A stretch of DNA of 64,000 nucleotides. Source: Myxococcales bacterium (GTDB lineage Bacteria; Myxococcota_A; Polyangia; Haliangiales; Haliangiaceae). The position numbers and the translations under genes are program-made. Below are positions 8,701 to 16,358 of this stretch, one piece after another. The notes under the pieces are model-generated. The model did no database searches. It worked only from the letters and a program-made list of their open reading frames with translations, and was not told the origin of the DNA. The DNA lies in assembly GCA_016706545.1 (NCBI GenBank), contig JADJJK010000020.1, positions 102,276 through 166,275 of the forward strand, read 5' to 3'. Numbering within the stretch: position 1 is the first letter of the stretch; each line of letters begins with the position of its first letter.

Positions 8701-10112
8701 CGGCGTAGTCGATCACCATGATGACCGGGCGCCCGAAGCCGGTGAGCTGGTTGAGCCAGTCGTTCTGAAGGCGCAGCTCCAGGAACCCGGCGACATCGAA
8801 TCGCTCGCGTCGTTGGCGCACCCACTCGATGGCCAAGCGCGTCTTTCCGATGCCACCCTCTGCGTGTACCAGCCACGCCGACGCTGCAAGCGGATCCTCC
8901 AGCCACCGATCCAGCTCATGCAGCAGCTCGGCGCGGCCCGTGTCATGCCATGGCACCACCCCGTAACGAGCTTGCAGGAGCTTGGAAGGCGGAACCTCAC
9001 CTGAAGGGAGCGGGAGAACCCCGGGATTCAGGATCTTCTCGTAGCCGGTGGGTTCCCCGGTCTCGACATGATCCCGTAGAAACCACAGCAAGCACTCCGC
9101 AGACGCCCGCGCCGCAAACTCCTTGAAGTGGTCGTCGCGTCCGGCGTTGGCGAAGTCCATCACGCCCTTCATCACCACGGCGTCAAGCTTCTTGTGGTGC
9201 AGGTAGTGCGCCACCGCCCCCACGGCGGCGGCCTCCATCTCGAGGCCCAAGGTCTTGCGCTCGTACTCAGCGAGCCGGGCCCAGATCTCCTCGTCCTCGA
9301 TGACCTTGTTGCCGCTGGCCATCGGAGCCACGTGCAGACGAAATGGCCGCAAGGTGCCGTGCGGAGAAAGGTCCGGGGTCCCTGGATACTCGAACCGCAA
9401 GTTTGCAGCCGCTTTGCGTCCCGCATCGGTCAGGTCCGGACCGTCAGGCACCATCCATTCACGCTTGCGTAAGGCCGCCACGACCTTGACCCACTCACTC
9501 TGCTTGAGACCTGGTTCTATTTCGTTCCACGGTTCCGAGGAGCCTGCATGAATCGCCAGAAGCGCCCGGTTCGCTCTCCACTCATTCGAGAGCGGCCGAC
9601 GTGCCATCCAGTCCTGCCCCTTGAAATGCTCTTGGCCCTGCCGCCTTCCTCCAATAGCTCAAGCGCGCTCTTCCAGTCTGGCCGCAGACTGAAGGTGCGA
9701 AGATCCTGCTCCAGCTTCTCCGGCTTGCCCTCCTCGCGCGTTTGCTTGCCCGTGTCGTGATAGTAGAGCCGCTCCGCGGCGATCACGTCGCCGAGTTGCA
9801 CTTGCCCGGCCGCCCCGCGCACACCCCGCACATCGCGATGCAGCGCGGCTCCAGCTTCTCAATCAGCGGAATCAGTGTGGACAGCGCCGACGCCGTCGCC
9901 ATGTCCGGAGCCACTGCCACCGCCACCTGCAGCGGCCGGCCCCTGGGCACCTCAAACGCCCGGTACGCCATCGCCACACCGTTCGCCTGCTTGTCCTCTC
10001 TCCACACCGATCCAGGGACAGCCCCTGAATCCACGTTCAAGACCGCCGCATACTCCAACGGGATCGCCGTCACGATCACCACGTCAACGCGCTGCGCGGT
10101 CCCTTGGCTCAT
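5764..10112 (-). pseudogene. Nucleosidase (PNP-like) - STAND ATPase - TPR protein, candidate anti-phage gene, three frameshifts
   Basis: Three open frames add up to one protein of about 1,450 residues. Domain 1 (10112 to about 9050) is a nucleoside-phosphorylase-like effector. It starts DVVIVTAIPLEYAAVLN, has CIAMCGVCAGRPGK, a MASGNKVIED segment, the GLEMEAAAV signature and a catalytic-type Asp in MKGVMDFA. An inserted subdomain of about 100 residues splits the fold. Domain 2 (about 8950 to 7900) is a P-loop ATPase with Walker A GGIGKTR near 8850 and Walker B PVIMVIDYAE. Domain 3 is twelve TPR-like repeats of 46 residues. Related PNP effectors in bacterial defence (Detocs, for example) destroy ATP on infection; that role is inferred here. 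Frame breaks lie near 9800, 9630 and 7815. An alternative GTG start is at 10139. The gene may be broken or misread. Confidence 0.8.
5890..7545 (-). repeat. Twelve tandem 138-bp coding repeats (TPR array)
   Basis: The 3' part of the STAND gene is a tandem array with a 138-bp period. Each unit encodes a 46-residue helix pair such as SPEAFLPDLAMSLNNLGTMQ followed by LGQREAALATTQEAV. Neighbouring units are often nearly identical in DNA, so unequal exchange could change the copy number. TPR arrays in STAND proteins usually form the sensor that binds the trigger. Confidence 0.85.
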
Positions 10113-10183
10113 CAAGCGCCCCGCAGAAGAGGCTCTCACCTTTCCCGCCCTCCGTCCAGCAGGCGCAAGAAGCCGTCAGCCCC

Positions 10184-10480
10184 TCACGCCGCGCACTGCA
10201 CCGCGCCGCTGCCCTCCGGCCAGATCATGATGATGACCGCGCCCAGCTCCGGAGAGCCCGCCGCATGCTCCACCATGATGTTCTCGCTGGGCACATCCAC
10301 CCAGTCCGCCGCGGCCACGCGCTGCGGCTGATCGGGCGCGCGGCACGTGGTGAAGAACGCCCCGGTGGCGGACGTCTGCGCCACAGTGCGCCCGCGAGTG
10401 ATGGCGTGCGGGGTTCTCTTCGCAAGCGTCGACCGCACGTCACGCCGCGGCTTCTCTCGGGTCGCGTTCAGCGCTCGCAA
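10184..10480 (-). CDS. Hypothetical island protein upstream of the STAND gene
   Basis: An open frame with protein-like composition. It contains TSATGAFFTTCRAPDQPQRV, ADWVDVPSENIMVEHAAG and ELGAVIIMIWPEGSG. It has no clear ATG; a TTG at 10478-10480 or an internal GTG (DVRSTLAKRTPHA) are possible starts. It follows the 152-residue gene by 8 bp and precedes the nucleosidase gene by about 70 bp on the same strand, so the three could be one transcript. The family is not recognised. It may be an accessory protein of the defence gene, but only its position suggests so. Confidence 0.4.
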   Translation of the reverse strand: MRALNATREKPRRDVRSTLAKRTPHAITRGRTVAQTSATGAFFTTCRAPDQPQRVAAADWVDVPSENIMVEHAAGSPELGAVIIMIWPEGSGAVQCAA

Positions 10481-10488
10481 CCTAGCCG

Positions 10489-10947
10489 CTAGCCCGTACC
10501 CAGATCCCGGCGTAGCACGGCCGCGAAAAACGCCTCCAGAGGCATGCCCAAGCCTCGCCCCACCTCTCGCCATGCCGCAGCTTCGGCCTCGGTGGCCGCT
10601 ACGGCTTGCACGATGCGTCCGCGCACACTGCCTCGCGTTTGCGGCTTGCTCGCCTTCCATACTCCGGCGGCCGGCTTCGCCAACGCCTCGCGGATCACGA
10701 CCGCGAAGAACAGCTCGAACGGCATTCCAGACTCGCGGGCCTTCTCGCGCCAGCCGTTGGCTTCTTCCACGGTGTCCGCACGCGCATGAACCGCGCGGCC
10801 GGTGACATCGCCGCGCGTGGCTGGGCGCCCCCCGCGCCATGCGCTGGGCGGATCATCAGGAGACTTCGGCTTGCGCCCAGCACCCGGGCGCGCGCCACCG
10901 CGCTTGGACCTCGGTTTTCCTGTGGCTGTAGATTTCTTGGCGCCCAT
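10489..10947 (-). CDS. Basic protein with an AT-hook-like N-terminus and a duplicated domain
   Basis: 152 residues. Residues 13-28 are RSKRGGARPGAGRKPK, an AT-hook-like basic motif often seen at the start of mobile-element DNA-binding proteins. Two related blocks of about 45 residues follow: RGDVTGRAVHARADTVEEAN ending GMPFELFFAVVIREAL, and RGSVRGRIVQAVAATEAEAA ending GMPLEAFFAAVLRRDL. Each looks like a strand plus two helices, so a fused pair of ribbon-helix-helix-like units is possible. It is divergent from the replication-remnant gene and next to an inverted repeat (11015-11107) that it might bind. The family is not firmly recognised. Confidence 0.55.
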   Translation of the reverse strand: MGAKKSTATGKPRSKRGGARPGAGRKPKSPDDPPSAWRGGRPATRGDVTGRAVHARADTVEEANGWREKARESGMPFELFFAVVIREALAKPAAGVWKASKPQTRGSVRGRIVQAVAATEAEAAAWREVGRGLGMPLEAFFAAVLRRDLGTG

Positions 10948-11014
10948 GGAGCATCAAATGGAAATCAATCAAAGGCGTTGACAGCCGGGCAGACGGTCGG
11001 GCAAACTTCCGGGC

Positions 11015-11107
11015 GCGAGACAACTCAACCGAGCGGAGGTATGCCTATCGTCTAGAAACAAATCTTTCCCCATCGCAGGCCAACCTCCGTTTGGTGGGTT
11101 GTCTCGC
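11015..11107. repeat. Imperfect inverted repeat in the divergent intergenic region
   Basis: An arm at 11015-11040 and an arm at 11083-11107 share ACCTCCG and GTTGTCTCGC in opposite orientation, with a diverged 8-9 bp centre and a 42-bp spacer. It sits between the divergent genes at 10947 (minus) and 11349 (plus), in a 400-bp gap with no other recognisable gene. It could be an operator or an island replication site. Confidence 0.55.
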
Positions 11108-11348
11108 AAACTCTCGTCGGACAGATGGAACGCCGGCGGTGGGGGCTTATTGCCCTCAGGGTGAGCGAGCCACCTTGCTCCGCATTGCTCGACGCGCGCG
11201 CCAAGCGCGTCTTGAAGCAGGGAACCGCAGCGCGCGCCAAGCGCGCTCGGCGCCGCCGTGGCTGGCCGCATCCTCAACCGTGATGAAGCGCGTTGCACGC
11301 GCAGCGCGTGACAACGCGGGTACTGGGCCCACCCCGGAAGGATCCGTC

Positions 11349-11781
11349 ATGTCTCCAAACGAAATCAAGACCCTACAGACCAGAAGGCAAACCGAACGCG
11401 CGGTCCTGGGCGCGCTGCTGGCAGCGCCGTTCCTGGTTGACCTCCCAGAAGTCCGGCTGCTGCGCATGGCCGACTTCGGCGCCGAAGGCCACCGCGCGAT
11501 CTGGCGCGCGATCCGCGCTCGGTGTGACGAGGCGCTCCCCATCACCCCGGCGGCGATCCGCGCCGAGATGGAGCGCGCAGCCTCCGCCGAACTCGCCGAC
11601 CTCGCCGGGATCGCTACGGAGCCCGATCTGAACACCGCCCTCGTTGCCCTGCTCCGGGAGGCCAAGCCAGACCGCTTGCGCTTCGACGCCACCACCTTGC
11701 GCCACATGGGCGAGAACCTTCAGCTTGCAGACCGCCTCGCCGAGATCTCCAACGAAGCCCAGCTCTCTTTGTCGGCGGGAT
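11349..11781 (+). pseudogene. DnaB-type helicase N-terminal domain remnant, cut by the IS element
   Basis: The frame starts MSPNEIKTLQTRRQTERAVL, with AAGGA six bases before the ATG. It contains ERAVLGALLAAPFLVDLPEV, a FGAEGHRAIWRAIRARC stretch and LADRLAEISNEAQL. This resembles the N-terminal domain of replicative helicase DnaB (primase-interacting, all-helical). After about 145 residues the reading enters the left end of the IS element, and no helicase (RecA-like) domain follows anywhere in the island. Most likely it is an island replication gene truncated by the insertion, with the remainder lost. The assignment is moderate because only the weakly conserved domain remains. Confidence 0.5.
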
Positions 11782-11903
11782 CTGACGGATCCAATCGCGG
11801 CGTGACCGGGGATCCAGTGCCGGGAATCGGGTTGCTGCGGCGGCGGGATACTGATCCACCGCCGCAGCCGGGAGCTGGCTTCGAGAAACCGCCGATGCGC
11901 GGG

Positions 11904-12741
11904 TCAGGCTGCCGGTCCGCGGTCGATGGCGCGAGTCTTGGCGACGTGCTGGCGCCAGCTCGGGCCGTCGATGTCGATGCGGATGGCGTGCATCGCGAGG
12001 CGGTCAAGGATCGCGGCGGTCAAGGTGGCGTCGCCGAGATAGCGCCCCCAGTCGCTCAGCGCGATGTTCGAGGTGACCGCGGTGGAGACCTGGTCGTGCC
12101 GACGGTCGATGAGGTTGTACAGGGTGTGGGCAGCGGTTGGCCTGTCCGCGCGCTTCTTGACCTGGCCGAGACCAACGTCGTCAATGATGAGGAGCTCGGG
12201 GCGAGCCCAGCCTTGAGCCGGCGCGCGTAGGTGCCATCGGCGAGGCCGGCGTGGAGGTCGTCGAGCAGGTCGACACAGCGAGCGTAGCGCATGGGGATGC
12301 CCTGCTCGCAGGCTCGCAAGCCGAAGGCCTTGAGCAGGTGGCTCTTGCCCGTGCCGCTGGCGCCGGTGATCACGAGGTCCTCGTGGCGGTGGACGAAGTC
12401 GAGCCTGGCGAGCTCGAGCACGAGGGGCCTTGTCGAGGCCGGGCTGGAAGGCCCAGTCGAAGGCCTCGAGGGTCTTGCGCTCGGCAAGCCTGCTGGTGTC
12501 GATGCGCCGCGTGATGCGCTGCTCGAGCTTGTGCGCGGCCTCGGCACCGAGGATGTGCTTCGAGGAGCGCGGTCGCACCGGGCCGCTCGCGGGTCGCCCA
12601 GGCGAGCTGCGCATCGAGCCTGCGAGGGTCTGGGTCAGTCCGAGGAACTCGAGGTGCCGCCGGAGCCGGGCGAGGACCGGCTTCGTCGCCGGGGCCACGG
12701 CCCTGGGGCTTGATGCGGGCGGTGCCGTTTCGCTTGGCCAT
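11904..12741 (-). pseudogene. istB: IstB-like helper ATPase of the IS21-like element, several frameshifts
   Basis: The start MAKRNGTA has GAGGAG upstream. To follow the protein one must change frame about five times over 840 bp. The parts are still well conserved: KLEQRITRRIDTSRLAERKT, then ITGASGTGKSHLLKAFGLRA (Walker A), then ARPELLIIDDVGL (Walker B), then TLTAAILDRLAMHA and RIDIDGPSWRQ at the end. IstB assists IstA in target choice and strand transfer. Motifs are intact and only the frame is broken, which points to indels, real or from sequencing, rather than long decay. Confidence 0.75.
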
Positions 12742-12744
12742 GCA

Positions 12745-14218
12745 GTCGTCTCCTCTGGGTGCCACCGCGGCCCGGAGGTCAGCGGCAAGCGGTCATATTC
12801 GGTGAGGTCACGCGGCACCGTACGGGCATGACCGAGCGTCTCTTCGATCCGTCGAGCGGTGTCTTCGGCGACGTACTCGTCGAGAGTGCGCGGCAAGGCG
12901 TGGGCGGCGAGGATGCGCTCGACAGCGGCGTGGCCGAGCGCGCCAAACGAAGCGCATGGGCGAGCGCGCGGTCGATCCGTCGGTGCAGTAGCGCGCGCGC
13001 AGGAGCAAGATCTGCCGGGCCTGCGCGCTCCAGCCGCGGGGCGGGCCGACGCTCATCAGCCGGAAGAACTCGGCGGCGCCGTCGCCCATGCTGGCGAAGG
13101 CGACCTGGAGCTGATCGAGGTCGACCGGCGAATGCTGCTGCGGCGCCGGGTGCAGGCCCGCCGGGTCGAGCTTGAGCCCCGCACCGCGCGGGGCGAGTTC
13201 GTGGCGGGCGACGCAGCGCAGATCGGCGGCGTACACGAACAGCTCGCGCTGGGTGATCCGGACCGGCAACAGATCGGTGACGTGGTCGTAGGGCACGGCG
13301 TAGTACGGGACAGATGCGGCCGTCTCTTCATCGAAGCGCTCGAGCGCGGTGAGCTGGCCCCGCTTGCGGTGGTCGACGATGGTGTCGAGCCAGTGAGCGA
13401 GCTGGGCCCGCATGTCATCGAGGTCGCGGAACTCACGGCCGTTGAGGAATGAGCGCTCGACCTCCCAGAACGAGCGCTCAGTGCGCGGCTTGTCGTTGGG
13501 GTGTCCTCGGCGAACCGCGAGTGGTCGGAACTCGTAGTGGCTCGCGAACGCCAGGAATCGCGGGTTGTAGATCGGCTGGTTGCACTCCCACCGGAGCACG
13601 ACCGGCTTCTGGCTGTCGTACTTGCACTGATGGGCGCATCCCCCGAACCGCGCGAAGGCACGATCGTGCCCATCCATCAGCGCGTGCAGGTCGTTCGAGT
13701 CGTAGAGCCCGAAGTACTTCCGCGTGCTGTCGACGAGGACGTACGACAGCGCCTGGACGATGGCCGTCGCGCCGGTCGTGAACGTCACCTCGTACGGGGA
13801 CCAGTCGCTCTCCGCCCATCGCGCCCGGACCGTAGGTGGGCGTGACCCGGCTCGGCGTTGGCTTGGCGGCGGCCGCGCCGCGCGCACGTGCCGCTTCACG
13901 CCCGAGTAGCCGCCGGTGAAGCCCTCGTCGCGCAGGATCTCGAAGACCCGCTGGGCCGTGATATCCGGAAACCTGACGAGCAGCTCGGCGACCCGCGGCT
14001 TGTAGGTGTCGATCTTCGCTGGACGAGGCGCGTGTCGGTGGCGGCGAGAGCGCGACGTGCTCGAGGACGCGGCCCCGCTCGTGGGCCGAGAGCAGGGTTC
14101 GACCGGTGTTGCGACTCACGCCGAGCGCGCGGGCGATCGCGCGCCGCGAGGTGCCCTGCTTCGCCAGGACCGCGACCTGGTGCGCGAGTTCCTCGCGGTT
14201 GCGCCACACCGCGGTCAC
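12745..14218 (-). pseudogene. istA: IstA-like DDE transposase of the IS21-like element, frameshifted
   Basis: It starts with the GTG at 14216-14218, overlapping the ParB-like stop as GTGA. The N-terminal helix-turn-helix reads VAVLAKQGTSRRAIARALGV then SRNTGRTLL. After a frame break come a second DNA-binding part ending GVKRHVRAA and the catalytic domain: SDWSPYEVTFTTG, FGLYDSNDLHALMDGHDRAF, then PRFLAFASHYEFRPLAVRRG and RTERSFWEVERSF. At least three frame changes are needed, including one near 13840 and one near the 3' end. The exact stop is uncertain and lies close to the IstB start. The core-domain order matches IS21 transposases. Confidence 0.75.
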
Positions 14219-15117
14219 GCGGCGAGCTCCTGACCCGCGACGTGGCCGATCACGCCATCGAGCGCACGCAGCACCGGCGACAGCCGCACCAGCGCGTCGC
14301 GCAGGAGATCGGAGGCCGCTGGCGCGAAGGTCTCGAGCGGCGTCGCTAGCAGGCGCGCCTCGAGCCGGGCCGCGACCTCGCGGATCCTCAGAATGTCGGT
14401 GCTCATCCAGTCGGCCTCGCTGCGCAGCACGCGCCCCGGCCGCGGCCCCGGCGTCGTCGACGCAGGTCCATCGAGGCGGCGCACCAGCAGCGCCGCCCGC
14501 GTGTTGCTGTCGGCTTCGTCGAGAGCCTCCTCGACCAGCAGCTCGGTCTGCCGCACGGTCAGCCCGCGGCGGATCACCACCGCGCTCGCCGCCTGCTGGT
14601 TGCCACGTGGCAACCGGCTCACCGCCACTGCCGCTCGCGGCGCGAGGAGCCCCAGGCGCACGTCGGCCTGCACCACCGGGTCGAGCGACTCTACGAGCAT
14701 CAGCCGCCGCCAGATCCAGCTCCGGTGCCGGCTCATGCGCCGCGCCAGGTCTGGCAGCGAGATCCGATCCTCGCGGTGCAGCGAGCGCACAAGCCACGCC
14801 TCCTCCAGCTCGGTGAGCCCGCGCCGATCGTGCAGCTCGCGCAGCCGCAGCTTCGCATCGATCGGTCCGACGTCGTCGATGCGCGCCGCCAGCGTCGGCC
14901 AGCCCAGCGACCGCGCGCGCGCACCCGCTTGAAGCCGTCGATGATCTCGGAGCCCGTCGCCGGTGAGAAACAGCGTCAGCGCCGTCAGCTGGCCGTGCTG
15001 CTCCAACGATCTGCGCACCGCCGTGACCGCCGTTGCCTCGCACAGCCGAAGCGACGAGAGCCGTTCGCCGAGAGGCTCGAGCCTTGACCTGCCGGGTCTC
15101 CGCGTGGGGGTGGGCAT
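14215..15117 (-). pseudogene. ParB-like protein encoded in the IS21-like element (local frame slip)
   Basis: A 300-codon frame with ParB/Spo0J-like features. The N-terminal part has a loop region (LRLCEATAVTAVRRSLEQHG). A HTH-like region reads ISLPDLARRMSRHRSWIWRR, then ADVRLGLLAPRAAVAVSRLP and LTVRQTELLVEEALDEAD. Around 14930-14980 the expected family motif SEIIDGFKRVRA appears in a neighbouring frame, so two compensating indels scramble about 15 residues although the frame stays open overall. The stop overlaps the IstA start as GTGA, so the gene belongs to the element. A role in binding the nearby repeats or in target choice is inference. ParB-like genes are not part of standard IS21. Confidence 0.65.
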
Positions 15118-15151
15118 GCGGTCATCTCAACCACCTTGCGTCGCCCCGATC

Positions 15152-15390
15152 GAGGCTGGTGCGTGACGGCTACCAGCTTTCCACCGGAATCCCACGTCTT
15201 GCCGGAGACGTTACGCGCCGAGGGTGGTGCGTGACATCCGCCAGCCCTCGCCAAGCTTCCGCGAATTCTCCAACCACGGCGCGAAGATCGCGCACGAGGC
15301 TGGTGCGTGACAGCGCCAGCGCTTGATCCACGAGTTGCCCCATTTCCACCTGGGATACCAGCACCTTGGAGCCCGAGGCTGGTGCGTGAC
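15152..15390 (+). repeat. Four 16-bp direct repeats next to the ParB-like gene
   Basis: GAGGCTGGTGCGTGAC occurs at 15152, 15220 (one mismatch), 15296 and 15375. The spacings are 68, 76 and 79 bp, so the repeats are not in one codon phase and must be DNA-level sites. They lie just upstream of the ParB-like start (15117) and partly inside the Cys-motif ORF. They look like binding sites for a dedicated protein. Confidence 0.8.
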
Positions 15391-15598
15391 ATCCGGACAC
15401 GGCAGCTCGTTGGCTGCGGCTCGCGCGCTGCCGCTCGCGTTCGTCGGCGCGCGCCTCCTTGGGGTCCACGGCCCGGCGCCTCCTCGCCAACCTCCGACGT
15501 CTGGCGGCCCGGCACCTCGCGCCGCACACCACCTGGGTCGTCCTCGCGGATCGCGCTGGCGCGAACGACTTCCGGCACTCGGTGCAACGACTGGCCAT
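15170..15598 (-). CDS. Small basic Cys-motif protein of the IS21-like element
   Basis: 142 codons. The N-terminus has MASRCTECRKSFAPARS and VVCGARCRAARRRR, a CxxC...CxxxC arrangement that could bind zinc, then a very basic segment (AARRRRLARRRRAV). The C-terminal half contains VEMGQLVDQALALSRTSLVR and AVVGEFAEAWRGLADV, which reads like a helical domain. Two of the 16-bp DNA repeats lie within the 3' part, so the last codons may not be genuine. It precedes the ParB-like gene on the same strand inside the terminal repeats, so it probably belongs to the element. Confidence 0.5.
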   Translation of the reverse strand: MASRCTECRKSFAPARSARTTQVVCGARCRAARRRRLARRRRAVDPKEARADERERQRASRSQRAAVSGCHAPASGSKVLVSQVEMGQLVDQALALSRTSLVRDLRAVVGEFAEAWRGLADVTHHPRRVTSPARRGIPVESW

Positions 15599-15843
15599 CT
15601 CCGGAGCCTGCGCTCGAGCCGTCGTGGGTGGATCAGTATCCCGCCGCTGCCACCGCCAGGATCAGGAGACCGCGTGGATCTCTATCCCGCCCCCGGGTGG
15701 ATCTGTCTTAGGCCGGCGATGAAGCCTGGCACCTCGCGGAACGAACCAAGGCTGATGCGACCAGTCCCGAAGCCTGCTCGGCATTGCATTCCGCTCGGAA
15801 CGAAATGGGTTGGTCAACTATTTGTAACTACTGGACTTCCACA

Positions 15844-15966
15844 AGAATCGCACTCTAGAGGTCTGGGGTTCGATCCCCCACGGCTCCACGGTATTTCCAA
15901 GGGTTCTGCTTCGTTGCAGGACCCTTCGAAGTTTTCGGGCTTCGCAGAAAGCCGTTTGCGGAACGA
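15844..15966 (+). repeat. Right attachment repeat of the genomic island (3' half of tRNA-Ala)
   Basis: A direct copy of 3443-3564. It contains the anticodon arm through the 3' end of tRNA-Ala, the terminator hairpin and flanking bases, but no 5' half, so it is not a second tRNA. It defines the right edge of the island. The sequence to its right is the former chromosomal neighbour, or an older element. Confidence 0.9.
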
Positions 15967-16053
15967 AATCAGGCGCAGCGCCTCGGACATGCGAAGACCT
16001 CCGCCATGTTCGCGGAATAGCTCGATCTCGTGCTCGAAGGCGCTGGCGCCCAC
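15967..16053 (-). pseudogene. N-terminal stub of an AbiEi-like (type IV antitoxin) gene
   Basis: The minus strand starts at 16053 with MGASAFEHEIELFREHGGGL and continues RMSEALRL. This resembles the winged-helix N-terminus of AbiEi-family regulators, the antitoxin half of type IV toxin-antitoxin pairs. After 29 codons the frame runs into the right attachment repeat at 15966 and the similarity stops. The gene was therefore cut at the attachment site, and no AbiEii toxin is seen. Only a short stretch supports the family. Confidence 0.45.
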
Positions 16054-16194
16054 GGAGACATAACGCCTTCAGATATCCAAGGAGTGAAGACGATTTGTCT
16101 CCGAAGTCCCAAGCTGGTCCATGGAGTTTCCAATGATTCCGATTTGTTGCCGGCTGCCACGCCCGCTAGGCAAGCGCCCATGACCAACGGCAGG

Positions 16195-16220
16195 CGCTAG
16201 GAAAGACTTCTTTCCTAGCG
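16195..16220. repeat. Perfect 12-bp inverted repeat
   Basis: CGCTAGGAAAGA and TCTTTCCTAGCG flank a 2-base centre. The loop is too short for a stable RNA hairpin, so a dimeric protein-binding site or a recombination core is more likely than a terminator. It lies in the remnant zone right of the island. Confidence 0.6.
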
Positions 16221-16295
16221 AGTCGCGCAGGGCGGGAACGCCGTAAGGCTTCAGACTCGGTGTCGTCCCTTGGGCTCGACGATCGGCTCCTCTCG

Positions 16296-16346
16296 AATCG
16301 CGCCAAAATCGCGCCACTTCCTGGCGCGATTCTCCAAATCGCGCCA
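16296..16346. repeat. Cluster of AATCGCGCCA motifs in both orientations
   Basis: AATCGCGCCA occurs at about 16296, 16306 and 16337, and its reverse complement TGGCGCGATT at about 16321, all within 55 bp. The motifs can pair into a hairpin or act as an operator array. They sit directly before the Fic-like fragment. The rest of 16054-16358 shows no gene I can support. Confidence 0.5.
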
Positions 16347-16358
16347 ATTGAATCATAA

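Larger units (their letters stand above)
11782..15709 (-). mobile_element. IS21-like element with extra ParB-like and Cys-motif genes
   Basis: A block of about 3.9 kb, with all genes on the minus strand: a Cys-motif protein, a ParB-like protein, IstA-type transposase and IstB-type helper ATPase. Each end carries three TGGATC-type sites in opposite orientation. On the left they start at 11788, 11811 and 11853; on the right at 15629, 15675 and 15698. The outer pair is 23 bp apart on both sides. The innermost sites sit in a 23-bp inverted repeat (11836-11858 and 15628-15650) with one mismatch. Multiple terminal repeats are typical of IS21. The outer boundaries are good to a few bases only. No clear target duplication is visible. 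Confidence 0.75.

Noticed and set aside
15720..15843. Continuation of the DnaB-like gene right of the IS
   Set aside because: The plus frame there (EAWHLAERTKAD onward) does not resemble DnaB and ends at the attachment repeat.
15844..15887. Second tRNA-Ala gene
   Set aside because: Only the anticodon arm to the 3' end is present; the 5' acceptor strand and D arm are missing, so it is the attachment repeat.
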